Assembly: GCA_029260215.1 (NCBI GenBank)
Contig: JAJDDQ010000033.1
Coordinates: 1-45,517 of the forward strand
Reading direction: 5' to 3'
Source: Phycisphaerae bacterium
GTDB taxonomy: Bacteria > Planctomycetota > Phycisphaerae > UBA1845
DNA: 45,517 nt
Each line of letters starts with the position of its first letter. Positions within the stretch are counted from its first letter, which is position 1. Positions 18,326 to 26,855 of this stretch are shown here, in pieces. The notes below the pieces were generated by a model. That model was not told the DNA's origin, did not search any database, and saw only the letters and a list, made by a program, of their open reading frames with translations. The translations under genes were made by a program, and so were the position numbers.

Positions 18326-20224
18326 CTATTGGCCTGCGAGTTTCACCTTCATGTCCATTTGCTTGTCGCCGCGTTTGATGATGACGGTGACGACATCACC
18401 CGGCTTGTTGTTGCGCAGCGCGCCCATGTAATCGTACACACTGCCAACGTCGGTATTGCCGATCTTCAGAATCAGGTCGCCGCCTTTCAAGCCCGCCTTC
18501 TCAGCAGGGCCAGCCGCGGACACACCGTCGATCTCCATACCCTCACGCTTTTCCGTATCCATGTACGAAGGCATGACGCCCATCACCACACGCGGACGAG
18601 TCGATGCCTGCACCTCGCCGGTGTCGCTGCTCATCAGCGATGACCTACCGGTGCGGGCCACTGGCTTCTTGTACGTCGGGCGGCGGTCCGCGTTGATAAT
18701 CTCCAGCGCAGTAGCCGCCACCAACTCCGCCGAACGCGCCCCGCCCTCCATGTTGACCTTGTCGGTATCGTCGCCGGGGCGGTGATAATCGCCGTGCAAA
18801 CCCGTGAAAAAGTGCATCGAGGGAATCTTCTTGCGATAGAACGACGTGTGATCACTGGGGCCGACCGCACTGGCACTGGCCCGAAGGGACATGCCCGCCG
18901 CGATCGCAAGGTGCGACATCATCTCATCGAACTCCTCAGCCGCTTCCGTGCCGAAAACCTGAATCGTGGCTTCGTCATTCATCCTGCCGATCATGTCCAT
19001 GTTCAGCATGGCTACGGTATCTTCAATCGGTACTGTGGGGTTTTCCACGTAGTGCTTGCTACCGATAAGCCCCGTTTCCTCGCCGGTGTAAGTCATCAAG
19101 AGGACGCTTCTCTTCAGAGGGTGCTGCCCCGCCAGCACGCGACCCACCTCAATCACGCCAGCCGTTCCCGACGCATTGTCGTCGGCGCCGTTGTGAATTT
19201 CTGCCTCCGTCGAACGCGGTTGACCGAAAGACGGCATTCGCGGCACCGAGTTACCCAGATGATCGTAGTGCCCACCGATGGCGACGAACTCATGCGCCAA
19301 AGGCCCCTCGCCGCGAATAATACCGAGAACGTTGCGCACCTCCGCCGTCTCCACTTCGATGCCAGCCTGTCCCGCGGCATGAACGCCCGCCACCGGTGTC
19401 GAAACATTCTCGCCCTCATCCAGACGATTCTGCAAGGACTCCAGCTCCGGCAGGTTGCCCGCCGCCAAAATCTTCCCAGCCAGCTCCTGCGTGATGTGAT
19501 ACGACGGGACACCGAATCGGCCACCACCCCGACCGAAACGCATCAACCGGTCCGATGCACCGTCCTCCACGCGATTAACAATCAGCACCGCCGCCGCACC
19601 GGCATCGCGGGCCTCGTAAACCTTCGCGCGAAAACTGGCGTACCGCGTTGATCGACCACCGTCAGCCCAATCGGGAGGCTCGCGACGGAGCATCAACACA
19701 ACCTTGCCGTTGACATCCACGCCCTCGTAGTCGTTGTGGCTCTTCTCGGGATTGACGATGCCATACCCAACGAAGACAACGTCCCCGTCGAAGGCGTCGT
19801 TCGATGAAAATCTGAAGGGGGTAAAATCTTCGCCGCACGCAATTGACGCTTCAACTCCGTCAACTCTTAACATGCATTCGTCAGTAAGTGACGTGCCCGT
19901 TGCCATCTCAAACGTCTGAAAATACGTACCGTCGTCACCGCCCGGTTCGAGTCCGATCGACGCGAACTGGCCCGCGATGTATCCAGCCGCCATGTCGATC
20001 CCCGGCGTGCCCACGCCGCGACCGGTCATGCTGTCGTCAGCCAAAATGGAAACGTGCTGTGCGAATGCGCCCGGATCAACATGCAAGCCGAGTGACGGCG
20101 AACCTTGATCAACATACGCACCGCGCCCGACATGCGAAACTGCACTTTGCGGCGATGCACAGCCGACAACCACGACGGCCGACGCCGCCATACACAGCAC
20201 GACTCTACTCAGAAACTTAAACAT
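18326..20224 (-). CDS. M28 family aminopeptidase lipoprotein with PA and PDZ domains
   Basis: 632 aa. The signal sequence ends VVVVGC-ASP, a lipobox. A PA (protease-associated) domain covers roughly 125-270. The M28 zinc-peptidase core follows with ligands in order: GGHYDHLG, NGADDNASGTAGVIEV, TGEETGLIGS, NMDMIGR and the last His in HGDYHRPGDDTDKVN. A C-terminal PDZ domain (about 535-625) has PAEKAGLKGGDLILKIGNTDV. It is thus a two-metal exported aminopeptidase tethered to a membrane. It is first in a unit with the thioesterase and the Tat-exported PLP enzyme. Confidence 0.88.
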   Translation of the reverse strand: MFKFLSRVVLCMAASAVVVVGCASPQSAVSHVGRGAYVDQGSPSLGLHVDPGAFAQHVSILADDSMTGRGVGTPGIDMAAGYIAGQFASIGLEPGGDDGTYFQTFEMATGTSLTDECMLRVDGVEASIACGEDFTPFRFSSNDAFDGDVVFVGYGIVNPEKSHNDYEGVDVNGKVVLMLRREPPDWADGGRSTRYASFRAKVYEARDAGAAAVLIVNRVEDGASDRLMRFGRGGGRFGVPSYHITQELAGKILAAGNLPELESLQNRLDEGENVSTPVAGVHAAGQAGIEVETAEVRNVLGIIRGEGPLAHEFVAIGGHYDHLGNSVPRMPSFGQPRSTEAEIHNGADDNASGTAGVIEVGRVLAGQHPLKRSVLLMTYTGEETGLIGSKHYVENPTVPIEDTVAMLNMDMIGRMNDEATIQVFGTEAAEEFDEMMSHLAIAAGMSLRASASAVGPSDHTSFYRKKIPSMHFFTGLHGDYHRPGDDTDKVNMEGGARSAELVAATALEIINADRRPTYKKPVARTGRSSLMSSDTGEVQASTRPRVVMGVMPSYMDTEKREGMEIDGVSAAGPAEKAGLKGGDLILKIGNTDVGSVYDYMGALRNNKPGDVVTVIIKRGDKQMDMKVKLAGQ

Positions 20225-20405
20225 CGGGCCGATCTCCGCTTTACACTTGGGTGAACGTCGTATTCAAAACGGAGGCATCTTAGCCCCCGCCGCAAAGCCG
20301 GGCAAATCGCACACCCCGCACCCCAAACCGCCGCCTTTGGAACGATCCGCCAGACAATGGTACGATACGGCCGAAGCCAGTGCTCTGTCGCGCATGGAAC
20401 GATGC

Positions 20406-20510
20406 GTGGGTGCCCCACCTCTTCAGAGGTGGGGAAGTCGAAAGACCCCTGAATTCGACGTCCCCACGGCTAAAGCCGTGGGGCACCCAACCCGTCAATT
20501 GATTCGTGAC
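20406..20510. repeat. 105-bp dispersed palindromic repeat, copy 2
   Basis: Same length, order of hairpins and end sequence (ATTGATTCGTGAC) as the copy at 9989-10093. The stems are conserved and most differences fall in the middle loop (AATAGCCCTTGGATTC against AAAGACCCCTGAATTC). It sits between the divergent M28 peptidase and TMTC-like genes; the rest of 20225-20511 shows no gene. Confidence 0.85.
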
Positions 20511-20511
20511 A

Positions 20512-23133
20512 ATGCGCCGAGTCGGCCCGTCGAACCGGGGCGACGTCTTTTCAAGAAACGGTGAACCGACCTCCGTGAACCTGCAACAGCATCCCAAAAC
20601 CAAGAATGTACTGCCGTACGCAGCCGCGACGTTCGCCCTCGCCCTCCTCGCGGGTTGGCCTTCGCTGAAAGGCGGTTTTCTCGCCGGAGACGACTACCAC
20701 CTCGTCCTCAACCACGTGCTCGTGAACCACCCCTCCCCCGAGCACGCCTGGAAAATCCTGACAATCGTCCACCGCGACCTGTATCAGCCCATCCCGCTCA
20801 TCAGCTTCTCGCTCGATTTCACGCTACTCAGATGGCTGAACCTCCTGCCCGTAACCGAAGGGCCGCAGGCGGGTGCGTGGCTTTTCCATCTGACCAACAC
20901 CATCATCCACGCAGCCAACGCCATCCTCGTGCTGCTGGTTGTGCGGCGACTGTCCGCAAAACTCTCAATCGCCGTCGTCGCAGCAGCCATCTTCGCCGTT
21001 CATCCCCTAGCATCCGAGCCGATCGCGTGGATCAACGGGCGTATGATGCTCCTCAGCTTCTTCTTCACCATGTTGACCGTGCTCTCCTTTGAACGCTTCG
21101 CCGAGCGCAAGTCCATACCGGCTGCAGCGCTGACACTCGTATTCACCTTCCTCGCGCACATGAGCAAGATCAGCGTCGCCCTGCCACTGTTGGCCGCCGT
21201 CTTTACCATCGTCCGCCGCAAAAAACCGGACAGACAATGGGTGATTCTGTGGATCGCGGTGGCAGTCGTGACGGCTGCGTTCACCGTGTTCAACATCTCC
21301 AGCAGCGAGAAGATGTTCGAACGCGCCGGAGACGAGATGGCCGGCTCGCCGGTGATCTACGTGATCTGCGCGCTCGCTCAGTATTTCCGACAATTCGTCA
21401 TACCGGTGGGCCTGTCACCGTGGTATCCGCCGCCCGCCGACATCACCTGGACATCGCCCTTCGTTCTCTCAGCGGCTGTAACGGTCGGGCTGGTTTTCGT
21501 CGTCATCGCCGCGACGGCGAAACGCGCCCCCGTCGGCCTACTCGGAATGTTCTGGTTCCTCGCAGCCGTCGCGCCGACCCTGCCCATCGTGCCCGCCCGG
21601 CGTGCGCTCGCAGCCGACCGCTACGTCTATCTGCCCAATGTCGGACTCGTCTGGATCGCCGCCACATTGCTCGTGGCTGGTTTCCTCTACCTGCGCCGAC
21701 GCACACGCCGCCCGACAGCGGTAAACGCGATCGCGTACGTCGGTGGATCAGCCGTCGTCATCTCGCTCCTCGCCACCTCGTGGTCCGTGCAGGCCCACTA
21801 CCGCGACAACATCGCCTCAGCCGAACGCATGATCGTCATCAGCCCCGACGACCCCGGCGTTTACGAAGCAGCAGCCTGGGCGTACTACCGCGACGGTCGC
21901 TATGAAGAAGCCATCGCACGCGCCGTCGAAGACCTGAAACGACATCCCGAGCAGATGGCCTGCGAAGTCTTTCAGGTTGTCGGGATGGCTCAGTTCCGCC
22001 TAGGCCTCCACGGCCAGGCCCTCGCATCACTGCAACAGGCCATCAAGGTCGATCCCGATTACGGCAAGTGCTATTCGCGCATCGCACAAATCCAGGCCCA
22101 TCTCGGTCAGACCGATTCAGCCATCGCGAACTACGAAAAAGCCGTCGAGATTATGCCATTCTACAATCCCGCCCTGCTGCCCCTCGCCGCCCTCTACCGC
22201 GACGCAGGCCGCACCGAAGACGCCGTCAAGACATGGCAGCAGGTTCTCGAAAACAATCCGTACGACGTGACCGCGCATCTGCGACTGGCTGAGGTCGACC
22301 TGGCTGCCGGTCGCTTCGCGGAAGCTCGAAAACGGTTGACCGACCTGCTCGGCTGGGTGCCGGAAAACGCAGCCGCATGGACCAACCTCGGCGTAGCCTG
22401 TGAGCGATTGAATCAACCGCTCGATGCAGGCCAAGCCTACGACCGGGCGCTCGCCCTCGATGCGGGCAACATTACGGCTGCCATCAACAAAAGTCGCCTT
22501 CTCGCCCGCCAAGCAGACCCGAATCGAGCGTTAGCATTCTTTGAATCCACGCTAAACCGCGACCCGACCAACGTAAAACTCGTCGCCGCCGGCATCCAGT
22601 TGGCCATCGACCTTAACCGCCGCGACGCCGCAGCCGCACTGGCCATCAATGCCTACAACCAGGCACCAAACGACATCAGCCTCCGAGCGTGGACCGCGTT
22701 CGCACTTATCGAAGCCGGTGACATTCGTCGCGGAAACGAACTCCTCGAACAGCTCATGTCACACATTGAACCAAGCAATCAGCCAGCCACAACATGGACA
22801 CCGCGCGATTGGCCGGCCCACCCGCGCGCGGTCAGCCTGCTCGCAAATGTCGCGTTGCGCATGCGAACCGGTCAATACCCCGAATCCATCGCCGCCACCG
22901 AAAAGCTGCTCGACACAGGCGTTCCGCAGGCTGTCCGATTATTGATAAACGACATGCAGCGCTTTTCCGAAGCGCACCCCGAAAACCCCTGGCCCTTCAT
23001 CCACATTGCCAACGTCATGATCCGTCAACAGAACTGGGAAGCCGCCCGGTTCGCGATCGAGGAATCGCGAAAACGCTGTCACACCGACGATTGCCGATCA
23101 GCGCAGGCAGCCGCACAGAGCGGAGCATTTTAG
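20512..23133 (+). CDS. TMTC-like membrane glycosyltransferase with TPR tail
   Basis: About 873 aa. The N-terminal half (to about residue 430) holds roughly ten membrane segments and an early luminal/periplasmic loop GDDYHLVLNHVLVNHPSPEH...YQPI. This resembles the DD/DE loop of GT-C protein O-mannosyltransferases of the TMTC/DUF1736 type; HPLASEPIAWINGR fits the same family. The second half is TPRs: DPGVYEAAAWAYYRDGRYEEAI, CEVFQVVGMAQFRLGLHGQA, KCYSRIAQIQAHLGQTDSAI, AAAWTNLGVACERLNQPLDA and more. It probably transfers a lipid-linked sugar to exported proteins. The start is uncertain: ATG 20512 lies right after the repeat, and GTG 20575 just before the first helix is an alternative; neither has a clear SD. 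Confidence 0.7.
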   Translation: MRRVGPSNRGDVFSRNGEPTSVNLQQHPKTKNVLPYAAATFALALLAGWPSLKGGFLAGDDYHLVLNHVLVNHPSPEHAWKILTIVHRDLYQPIPLISFSLDFTLLRWLNLLPVTEGPQAGAWLFHLTNTIIHAANAILVLLVVRRLSAKLSIAVVAAAIFAVHPLASEPIAWINGRMMLLSFFFTMLTVLSFERFAERKSIPAAALTLVFTFLAHMSKISVALPLLAAVFTIVRRKKPDRQWVILWIAVAVVTAAFTVFNISSSEKMFERAGDEMAGSPVIYVICALAQYFRQFVIPVGLSPWYPPPADITWTSPFVLSAAVTVGLVFVVIAATAKRAPVGLLGMFWFLAAVAPTLPIVPARRALAADRYVYLPNVGLVWIAATLLVAGFLYLRRRTRRPTAVNAIAYVGGSAVVISLLATSWSVQAHYRDNIASAERMIVISPDDPGVYEAAAWAYYRDGRYEEAIARAVEDLKRHPEQMACEVFQVVGMAQFRLGLHGQALASLQQAIKVDPDYGKCYSRIAQIQAHLGQTDSAIANYEKAVEIMPFYNPALLPLAALYRDAGRTEDAVKTWQQVLENNPYDVTAHLRLAEVDLAAGRFAEARKRLTDLLGWVPENAAAWTNLGVACERLNQPLDAGQAYDRALALDAGNITAAINKSRLLARQADPNRALAFFESTLNRDPTNVKLVAAGIQLAIDLNRRDAAAALAINAYNQAPNDISLRAWTAFALIEAGDIRRGNELLEQLMSHIEPSNQPATTWTPRDWPAHPRAVSLLANVALRMRTGQYPESIAATEKLLDTGVPQAVRLLINDMQRFSEAHPENPWPFIHIANVMIRQQNWEAARFAIEESRKRCHTDDCRSAQAAAQSGAF

Positions 23134-23136
23134 AGC

Positions 23137-23212
23137 ATTTTAAGGGGTCGGGAGTCGTTTTCTTGACTCCTGCTCATTGGGCCCACAAAAACGACTCCCG
23201 ACCCCTTAAAAT
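23137..23212. terminator. Perfect 25-bp inverted repeat, bidirectional terminator
   Basis: Arms 23137-23161 and 23188-23212 are exact reverse complements (core AAGGGGTCGGGAGTCG) around a 26-nt loop. Each arm carries T-rich ends, giving a U-tract in either direction. It separates the convergent TMTC-like and zinc-ribbon genes. Twelve bases of the core (AGGGGTCGGGAG) recur at 44943-44954, so it may also belong to a dispersed repeat family. Confidence 0.75.
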
Positions 23213-23240
23213 CTTCCGTCGAGCTGTCAAAGTCGTCGAA

Positions 23241-23630
23241 CTATCCGGCCGTCCGAATGGCCGTTCCACATTCCGGGCAAATGCCCGATTCATTGCCCGT
23301 CAGATTGTAACCGCATTCACGACAGCCCCCCGGGGGTATTGAACGATTCTGACGCAAGCGTGAAACGACCAGTCCCAAGCAAACGCCAACGGTCAAATAG
23401 AATAGAGTTCCCAGCACAATAAACGGCGTGACGCCCGAATCCCCAGGGACAGACATTAGCTCAAAGAGCCACGTTACCGCAAGAGAATCAACCACCATCA
23501 TGATAGGAAAATCAACAATAAAGAACAGCATGAGGTTGTCAGGATCGGACCGTCCAAGCAGTACGATACACGCCGAGAGAATGAAGTGGACCAAGGCAAG
23601 GACTAGGCCATACTTGACCGGTATACGCAC
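23241..23630 (-). CDS. Small membrane protein with C-terminal zinc ribbon
   Basis: 129 aa. Three hydrophobic segments (VLALVHFILSACIVLL, LMLFFIVDFPIMMVVDSLAV, FIVLGTLFYLTVGVCLGLVV) are followed by a basic linker and a four-cysteine ribbon: CRECGYNLTGNESGICPECG. To my knowledge this ribbon is common at the ends of planctomycete hypothetical membrane proteins; its function is not known. The GTG at 23630 has TTGGAG 8 nt upstream. A longer frame reaches 24008 but is antisense-like over the next gene; ATG 23723 is the other reasonable start. Confidence 0.6.
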   Translation of the reverse strand: MRIPVKYGLVLALVHFILSACIVLLGRSDPDNLMLFFIVDFPIMMVVDSLAVTWLFELMSVPGDSGVTPFIVLGTLFYLTVGVCLGLVVSRLRQNRSIPPGGCRECGYNLTGNESGICPECGTAIRTAG

Positions 23631-23712
23631 GACAGAGTCTCCAACAATGACTACAAGGCCTCGCGATCCGCTCCCCAAAAAAGAGAGGAAAAGATATTCG
23701 CCGCACAACTCG

Positions 23713-24519
23713 TCACGGCGCATCGATTGTGCCGCGTTCGACTTGGCCATGCTTCGGATCGATGCGCCGGAGAATAGCCCTGCGCAGTACCAGCAGCGGC
23801 ACGGTGAGCTTGCGGTGCGTGCGTACCACGAGCGGCTTGCGATAGGATCGTTCACGTTCGTCGGCACTGAGCTGGTCCGGACGAACGCGCCGATGCATCT
23901 TGAGCAGGTGATACAAATCGCCCGACTGAAACCAGTTGCGCACGTGGCGGATGCCCCAGCTCCTGCCACCCTCCGACGCAGGCCAATGCCACGCAAGTTG
24001 AAAATCAATCAGGTACGGCTTCCCGTCATCGCCCAGAATCACGTTCTGCCGCTTCTCCAGATCAACGTAGGCCATGTCACGCCGGTGCATTTCGTCGATG
24101 GCAGACCGCAACGCGGCAAAGAAGTCATCCGGCACAGCCGATTCCCGCGATAGCGGCGCGCCCTCGACGAATTCGTGTGCGATGGCTGTGCGCCCGACCC
24201 GCCCGATGAAGCGCGGCACGGCCGGCAGATCGCTCAAGGCTTCGTACAAGCGCGATTCATTCCACGAAAGGAACCGCCCGATCCACGACATCGCAAACCC
24301 AAAGAGCGGCTCACTCCGCCCGAACTTGACAACGATCTTTTCATCATCGCCGACATACAAAGACGTCGCCGCAAAAAAATCGTGCTTGAACAATCGCGCA
24401 AAGCGATAGGCCTTCCCGTCGATGACGACCGTCTCGGGCGGCGGGAATCGCCCCAGCGCCAGCAAGCTTGTCGGAACCCGTTTCACGGACACAATTGTAA
24501 GGCCGGTGCGACTCGGCAC
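23713..24519 (-). CDS. Kinase-fold protein (Kdo/RIO-like)
   Basis: About 268 aa. Kinase landmarks appear in order: VVKFGR (ATP-anchoring Lys), ESRLYEAL (helix-C Glu candidate), FIGRVGRTAIAHEFVEGAPL (hinge) and IDEMHRRDMAYVDLEKRQNVIL (catalytic loop). A metal loop LIDFQLAWHW follows, with DFQ instead of DFG. The compact size and the D-L-x-K-R-x-N catalytic loop fit lipopolysaccharide-kinase/RIO-like families rather than Hanks-type kinases. The substrate could be a glycan, a lipid or a protein. The start is uncertain: GTG codons at 24519, 24492 and 24486 are all possible and none has an SD. Confidence 0.6.
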   Translation of the reverse strand: MPSRTGLTIVSVKRVPTSLLALGRFPPPETVVIDGKAYRFARLFKHDFFAATSLYVGDDEKIVVKFGRSEPLFGFAMSWIGRFLSWNESRLYEALSDLPAVPRFIGRVGRTAIAHEFVEGAPLSRESAVPDDFFAALRSAIDEMHRRDMAYVDLEKRQNVILGDDGKPYLIDFQLAWHWPASEGGRSWGIRHVRNWFQSGDLYHLLKMHRRVRPDQLSADERERSYRKPLVVRTHRKLTVPLLVLRRAILRRIDPKHGQVERGTIDAP

Positions 24520-24623
24520 CAGCGATCATTTACAGCCATCGCCTCCAATGTCGCCGTGCACACCGCTTGGGGATATAATCCGTTCAAATACTTGCTGAAG
24601 GACACAGGCCTTCCGCGTGGCAC

Positions 24624-24657
24624 TTTGGCTGTGAGACCCTTTTGGCTGTGAGGCCCT
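24624..24657 (+). repeat. Tandem 17-bp direct repeat
   Basis: TTTGGCTGTGAGACCCT at 24624-24640 is followed directly by TTTGGCTGTGAGGCCCT, one mismatch, with a partial third unit (TTGGCAGTGTGG) after it. It lies in the leader of the pterin-synthase-like gene. Confidence 0.6.
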
Positions 24658-24667
24658 TTGGCAGTGT

Positions 24668-24690
24668 GGCACCGGTTTTCAACCGGTGCC
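24668..24690. repeat. Perfect hairpin upstream of the pterin-synthase-like gene
   Basis: GGCACCGGTT and AACCGGTGCC pair over 10 bp with a TTC loop, 26 nt before the ATG at 24716. No T-run follows. It could be a small dispersed palindrome or a leader structure. Confidence 0.6.
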
Positions 24691-24715
24691 TCGACAACCG
24701 GAGAACACCGCGTCG

Positions 24716-25138
24716 ATGTACGAAATCACGGTTCAGGCCCAATTCAATGCGATGCACGCCCTGAAGCTGCCCGACGGCACGATCGAACCGCTCCACGGCC
24801 ACGATTGGCGCGTATGGGTCACCGTGGGCGATTCCGGTCTTGATGAAAGCGGCTTCGTAGCCGACTTTGAGGACGTTTCGCGGTCACTCGAAACCGTTCT
24901 TAGCAGCCTCCGCTACACGCAACTCGACGATCACCCTTGGTTCGCCGGGTTCAGCCCGTCAACGGAGCGCGTCGCCCGCGTAATCTGCGATCGCCTCCGT
25001 GAAACCACCAAATGGGCGGAAAAACTGCTCATGGTTGAGGTCGAGGAGGCCCCCGGCTGCCGGGCACGCTACCGTCCTCAGCCGGACACGGGGTGCAGGA
25101 CAGGCCACGTAGTTGACGATAAAATGGGCGAAACGTAG
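24716..25138 (+). CDS. 6-pyruvoyltetrahydropterin synthase/QueD-fold protein without the usual Cys
   Basis: 140 aa. The N-terminal strand ITVQAQFNAMHAL supplies the first zinc His, and PLHGHDWRVWVTV supplies the other two (HGH). FVADFEDVSRSLETVL and LDDHPWF follow, as in QueD/PTPS. The catalytic Cys normally three residues before the L-H-G-H (C-x-x-L-HGH) is replaced: the sequence reads TIEPLHGH, with Ile at that position and Glu next to it. It could be a variant pterin/7-deazaguanine enzyme or one with another role. ATG 24716 is preferred to a 10-codon upstream extension. It lies just upstream of mcsA but is separated by 41 nt. Confidence 0.72.
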   Translation: MYEITVQAQFNAMHALKLPDGTIEPLHGHDWRVWVTVGDSGLDESGFVADFEDVSRSLETVLSSLRYTQLDDHPWFAGFSPSTERVARVICDRLRETTKWAEKLLMVEVEEAPGCRARYRPQPDTGCRTGHVVDDKMGET

Positions 25139-25179
25139 TATCCTGTGGGTTCTTTTGTCGGGAGCGACGCGCACAAGAC

Positions 25180-25671
25180 ATGGTTTGTCAACGCTGCAAT
25201 AAAGCTCAAGCCACGGTGCATCTCACCGACATCGTGCCCCCCGAAGGTGAAAAACGTGAGCGGCACGTCTGCGAACGCTGCGCAGCGGAGGAGGGCCTTA
25301 TCGTTCAGAAACACGAACCCATCGCCGCCATCCTGGACAGCTTCATCAAGCAGGCGTCCGGCTCGGAAAAAGTCGTTGACGTTGCCTGCCCCGAGTGCGG
25401 CATGACTTTTCGCGAGTTTCGCAGCCACGGCCTGCTGGGCTGCCCGAACGATTACGACGCCTTCGAACGACCCCTGACCGCCCTGATCAAACGCGCACAG
25501 GACGGAGCCACCCACCACGTCGGCAAAACCCCCGCACGGCTCGGAGCGGAACCATCCATACACGTCAAAATCGCCAAGCTGAAGCGACAGATTCACGAAG
25601 CGGTCGAGGTTGAGGATTACGAGTTGGCCGCCCGTTATCGCGACACCCTTGCGGAATTGGAACAATCGTGA
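25180..25671 (+). CDS. mcsA: McsA, zinc-finger activator of protein arginine kinase
   Basis: 163 aa. Two pairs of N-terminal CXXC motifs (CQRCNK and CERCAA) and a second ribbon (CPECGMTF...GLLGCPNDY) are the zinc-binding part. A C-terminal UVR motif, IAKLKRQIHEAVEVEDYELAARYRDTLAELE, completes the McsA/UvrB-interacting layout. McsA binds and activates McsB, which tags proteins on arginine for ClpCP. It overlaps mcsB by 4 nt (GTGA), so the pair is coupled. No ctsR or clpC is within the window, unlike the Firmicutes operon. Confidence 0.9.
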   Translation: MVCQRCNKAQATVHLTDIVPPEGEKRERHVCERCAAEEGLIVQKHEPIAAILDSFIKQASGSEKVVDVACPECGMTFREFRSHGLLGCPNDYDAFERPLTALIKRAQDGATHHVGKTPARLGAEPSIHVKIAKLKRQIHEAVEVEDYELAARYRDTLAELEQS

Positions 25672-26726
25672 CCATCGACAACCTGACCAAACAAACCGGC
25701 GAATGGCTGCGCGGCGAGGGGCCTTATTCGGACGTCGTCATCTCCTCGCGCATCCGGCTGGCACGGAACATCGCCGGATTCCCGTTTCTCAGCAAAGCCT
25801 CCGACTCCGATCGCAAACAGATTTTCCGCCTGCTCTCCGACTGCATCGGCGACTTGGAGTTCGGCCAGGAAAACCTCATCGTCGATATCGAAGATGCTCA
25901 GGAGATAGACCGGCAACTTCTCGTCGAACGACACCTCATCAGCCGCCAGCACGCCGAAGGTGAAGGAACGCGCGGTGTGGCCGTCTCCGCCGGTGAGAAA
26001 CGCGCCCTGATGATCAACGAAGAGGACCACCTGCGCATCCAGACCATGCGCAGTGGCCTGCAACTCATTCCGCTGTTCGAGGAGATCAACGCGCTCGACG
26101 ACAGCCTCGAATCACAGGTCGAGTACGCTTTCGACAAACGCCTCGGATTCCTCACCGCCTGCCCGACCAACGTCGGCACGGGCATTCGCGTATCGGTCAT
26201 GCTGCACTTGCCAGCCCTGAAAATCACAAACCACATCGAACAGATGTTCCGGGCAGCCAAGGATCTGAAACTGGCAGTCCGAGGCCTGTACGGAGAGGGA
26301 ACCGACGCAATCGGAGATTTCTTCCAGGTTTCCAACCAGGTCACGCTGGGCCTGTCCGAAGAGCAAATCGTCGATGAATTCGCCACGAAGACGATTCCGC
26401 AATTCGTCGAATACGAGCTGGCCGCCCGCAACACACTGCTCAAGGAGCGCGTGCATCTCCTGGACGACAAGATATGGCGCGCCTACGGCACGCTCGAAAA
26501 CGCCCGGGCACTCAGCAGCGACGAAACCCTGTTCCTGCTCTCGCACCTGCGTATGGGCGTCAGCATGGGCCGCTGCCAAAAGATCGACACCGACCAGATC
26601 AACCGCATGTTCATCAGCGTTCAACCCGCCCACCTGCAAAAGCTCACCGGCCGGCGACTCGGCGGCGAAGAACGCAGCGTCGCCCGAGCCGAGTTCCTGC
26701 GTCAGTCACTCGCATCAAGAAACTAA
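25668..26726 (+). CDS. mcsB: McsB, protein arginine kinase
   Basis: 352 aa from GTG, the typical length. It has the phosphagen-kinase catalytic fold: VVISSRIRLARNIAGFPF at the start (nucleotide-binding SSRxRxARN), INEEDHLRIQ with the conserved catalytic Glu in NEEDH, GFLTACPTNVGTGIRVSVM (CPTNxGTG loop) and RGLYGEGT near the end of the core. The C-terminal helix-rich part is that of bacterial McsB rather than of creatine kinase. It phosphorylates arginines on misfolded proteins. The start overlaps the mcsA stop. Confidence 0.92.
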   Translation: MTIDNLTKQTGEWLRGEGPYSDVVISSRIRLARNIAGFPFLSKASDSDRKQIFRLLSDCIGDLEFGQENLIVDIEDAQEIDRQLLVERHLISRQHAEGEGTRGVAVSAGEKRALMINEEDHLRIQTMRSGLQLIPLFEEINALDDSLESQVEYAFDKRLGFLTACPTNVGTGIRVSVMLHLPALKITNHIEQMFRAAKDLKLAVRGLYGEGTDAIGDFFQVSNQVTLGLSEEQIVDEFATKTIPQFVEYELAARNTLLKERVHLLDDKIWRAYGTLENARALSSDETLFLLSHLRMGVSMGRCQKIDTDQINRMFISVQPAHLQKLTGRRLGGEERSVARAEFLRQSLASRN

Positions 26727-26744
26727 ATCTGATTTCGACGTAAC

Positions 26745-26779
26745 ACGCAACGAGCCGCGAACTTCAGTTCGCGCGGACT
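26745..26779. repeat. Dispersed short palindromic repeat, copy A
   Basis: ACGCAACGAGCCGCGAACTT continues as CAGTTCGCGCGGACT. Its centre CGCGAACT-TC-AGTTCGCG is an 8-bp stem. A directly oriented near-copy lies at 28862-28895, so the two bracket mreC-mreB. It is in the convergent mcsB/mreC gap. Confidence 0.75.
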
Positions 26780-26855
26780 TTCGAAACGCAGAAAAATATT
26801 CGGTCCGCGCGGATTTCCAATGTACAGGAAGTCTCCGGCTACGACAGGACCGAGC

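Noticed and set aside
23631-24008. 126-codon N-terminal extension of the zinc-ribbon membrane protein
   Set aside because: It overlaps the kinase-fold gene in another frame on the same strand, is Arg/Cys/Ser-rich and has no SD; a GTG with SD lies at 23630.
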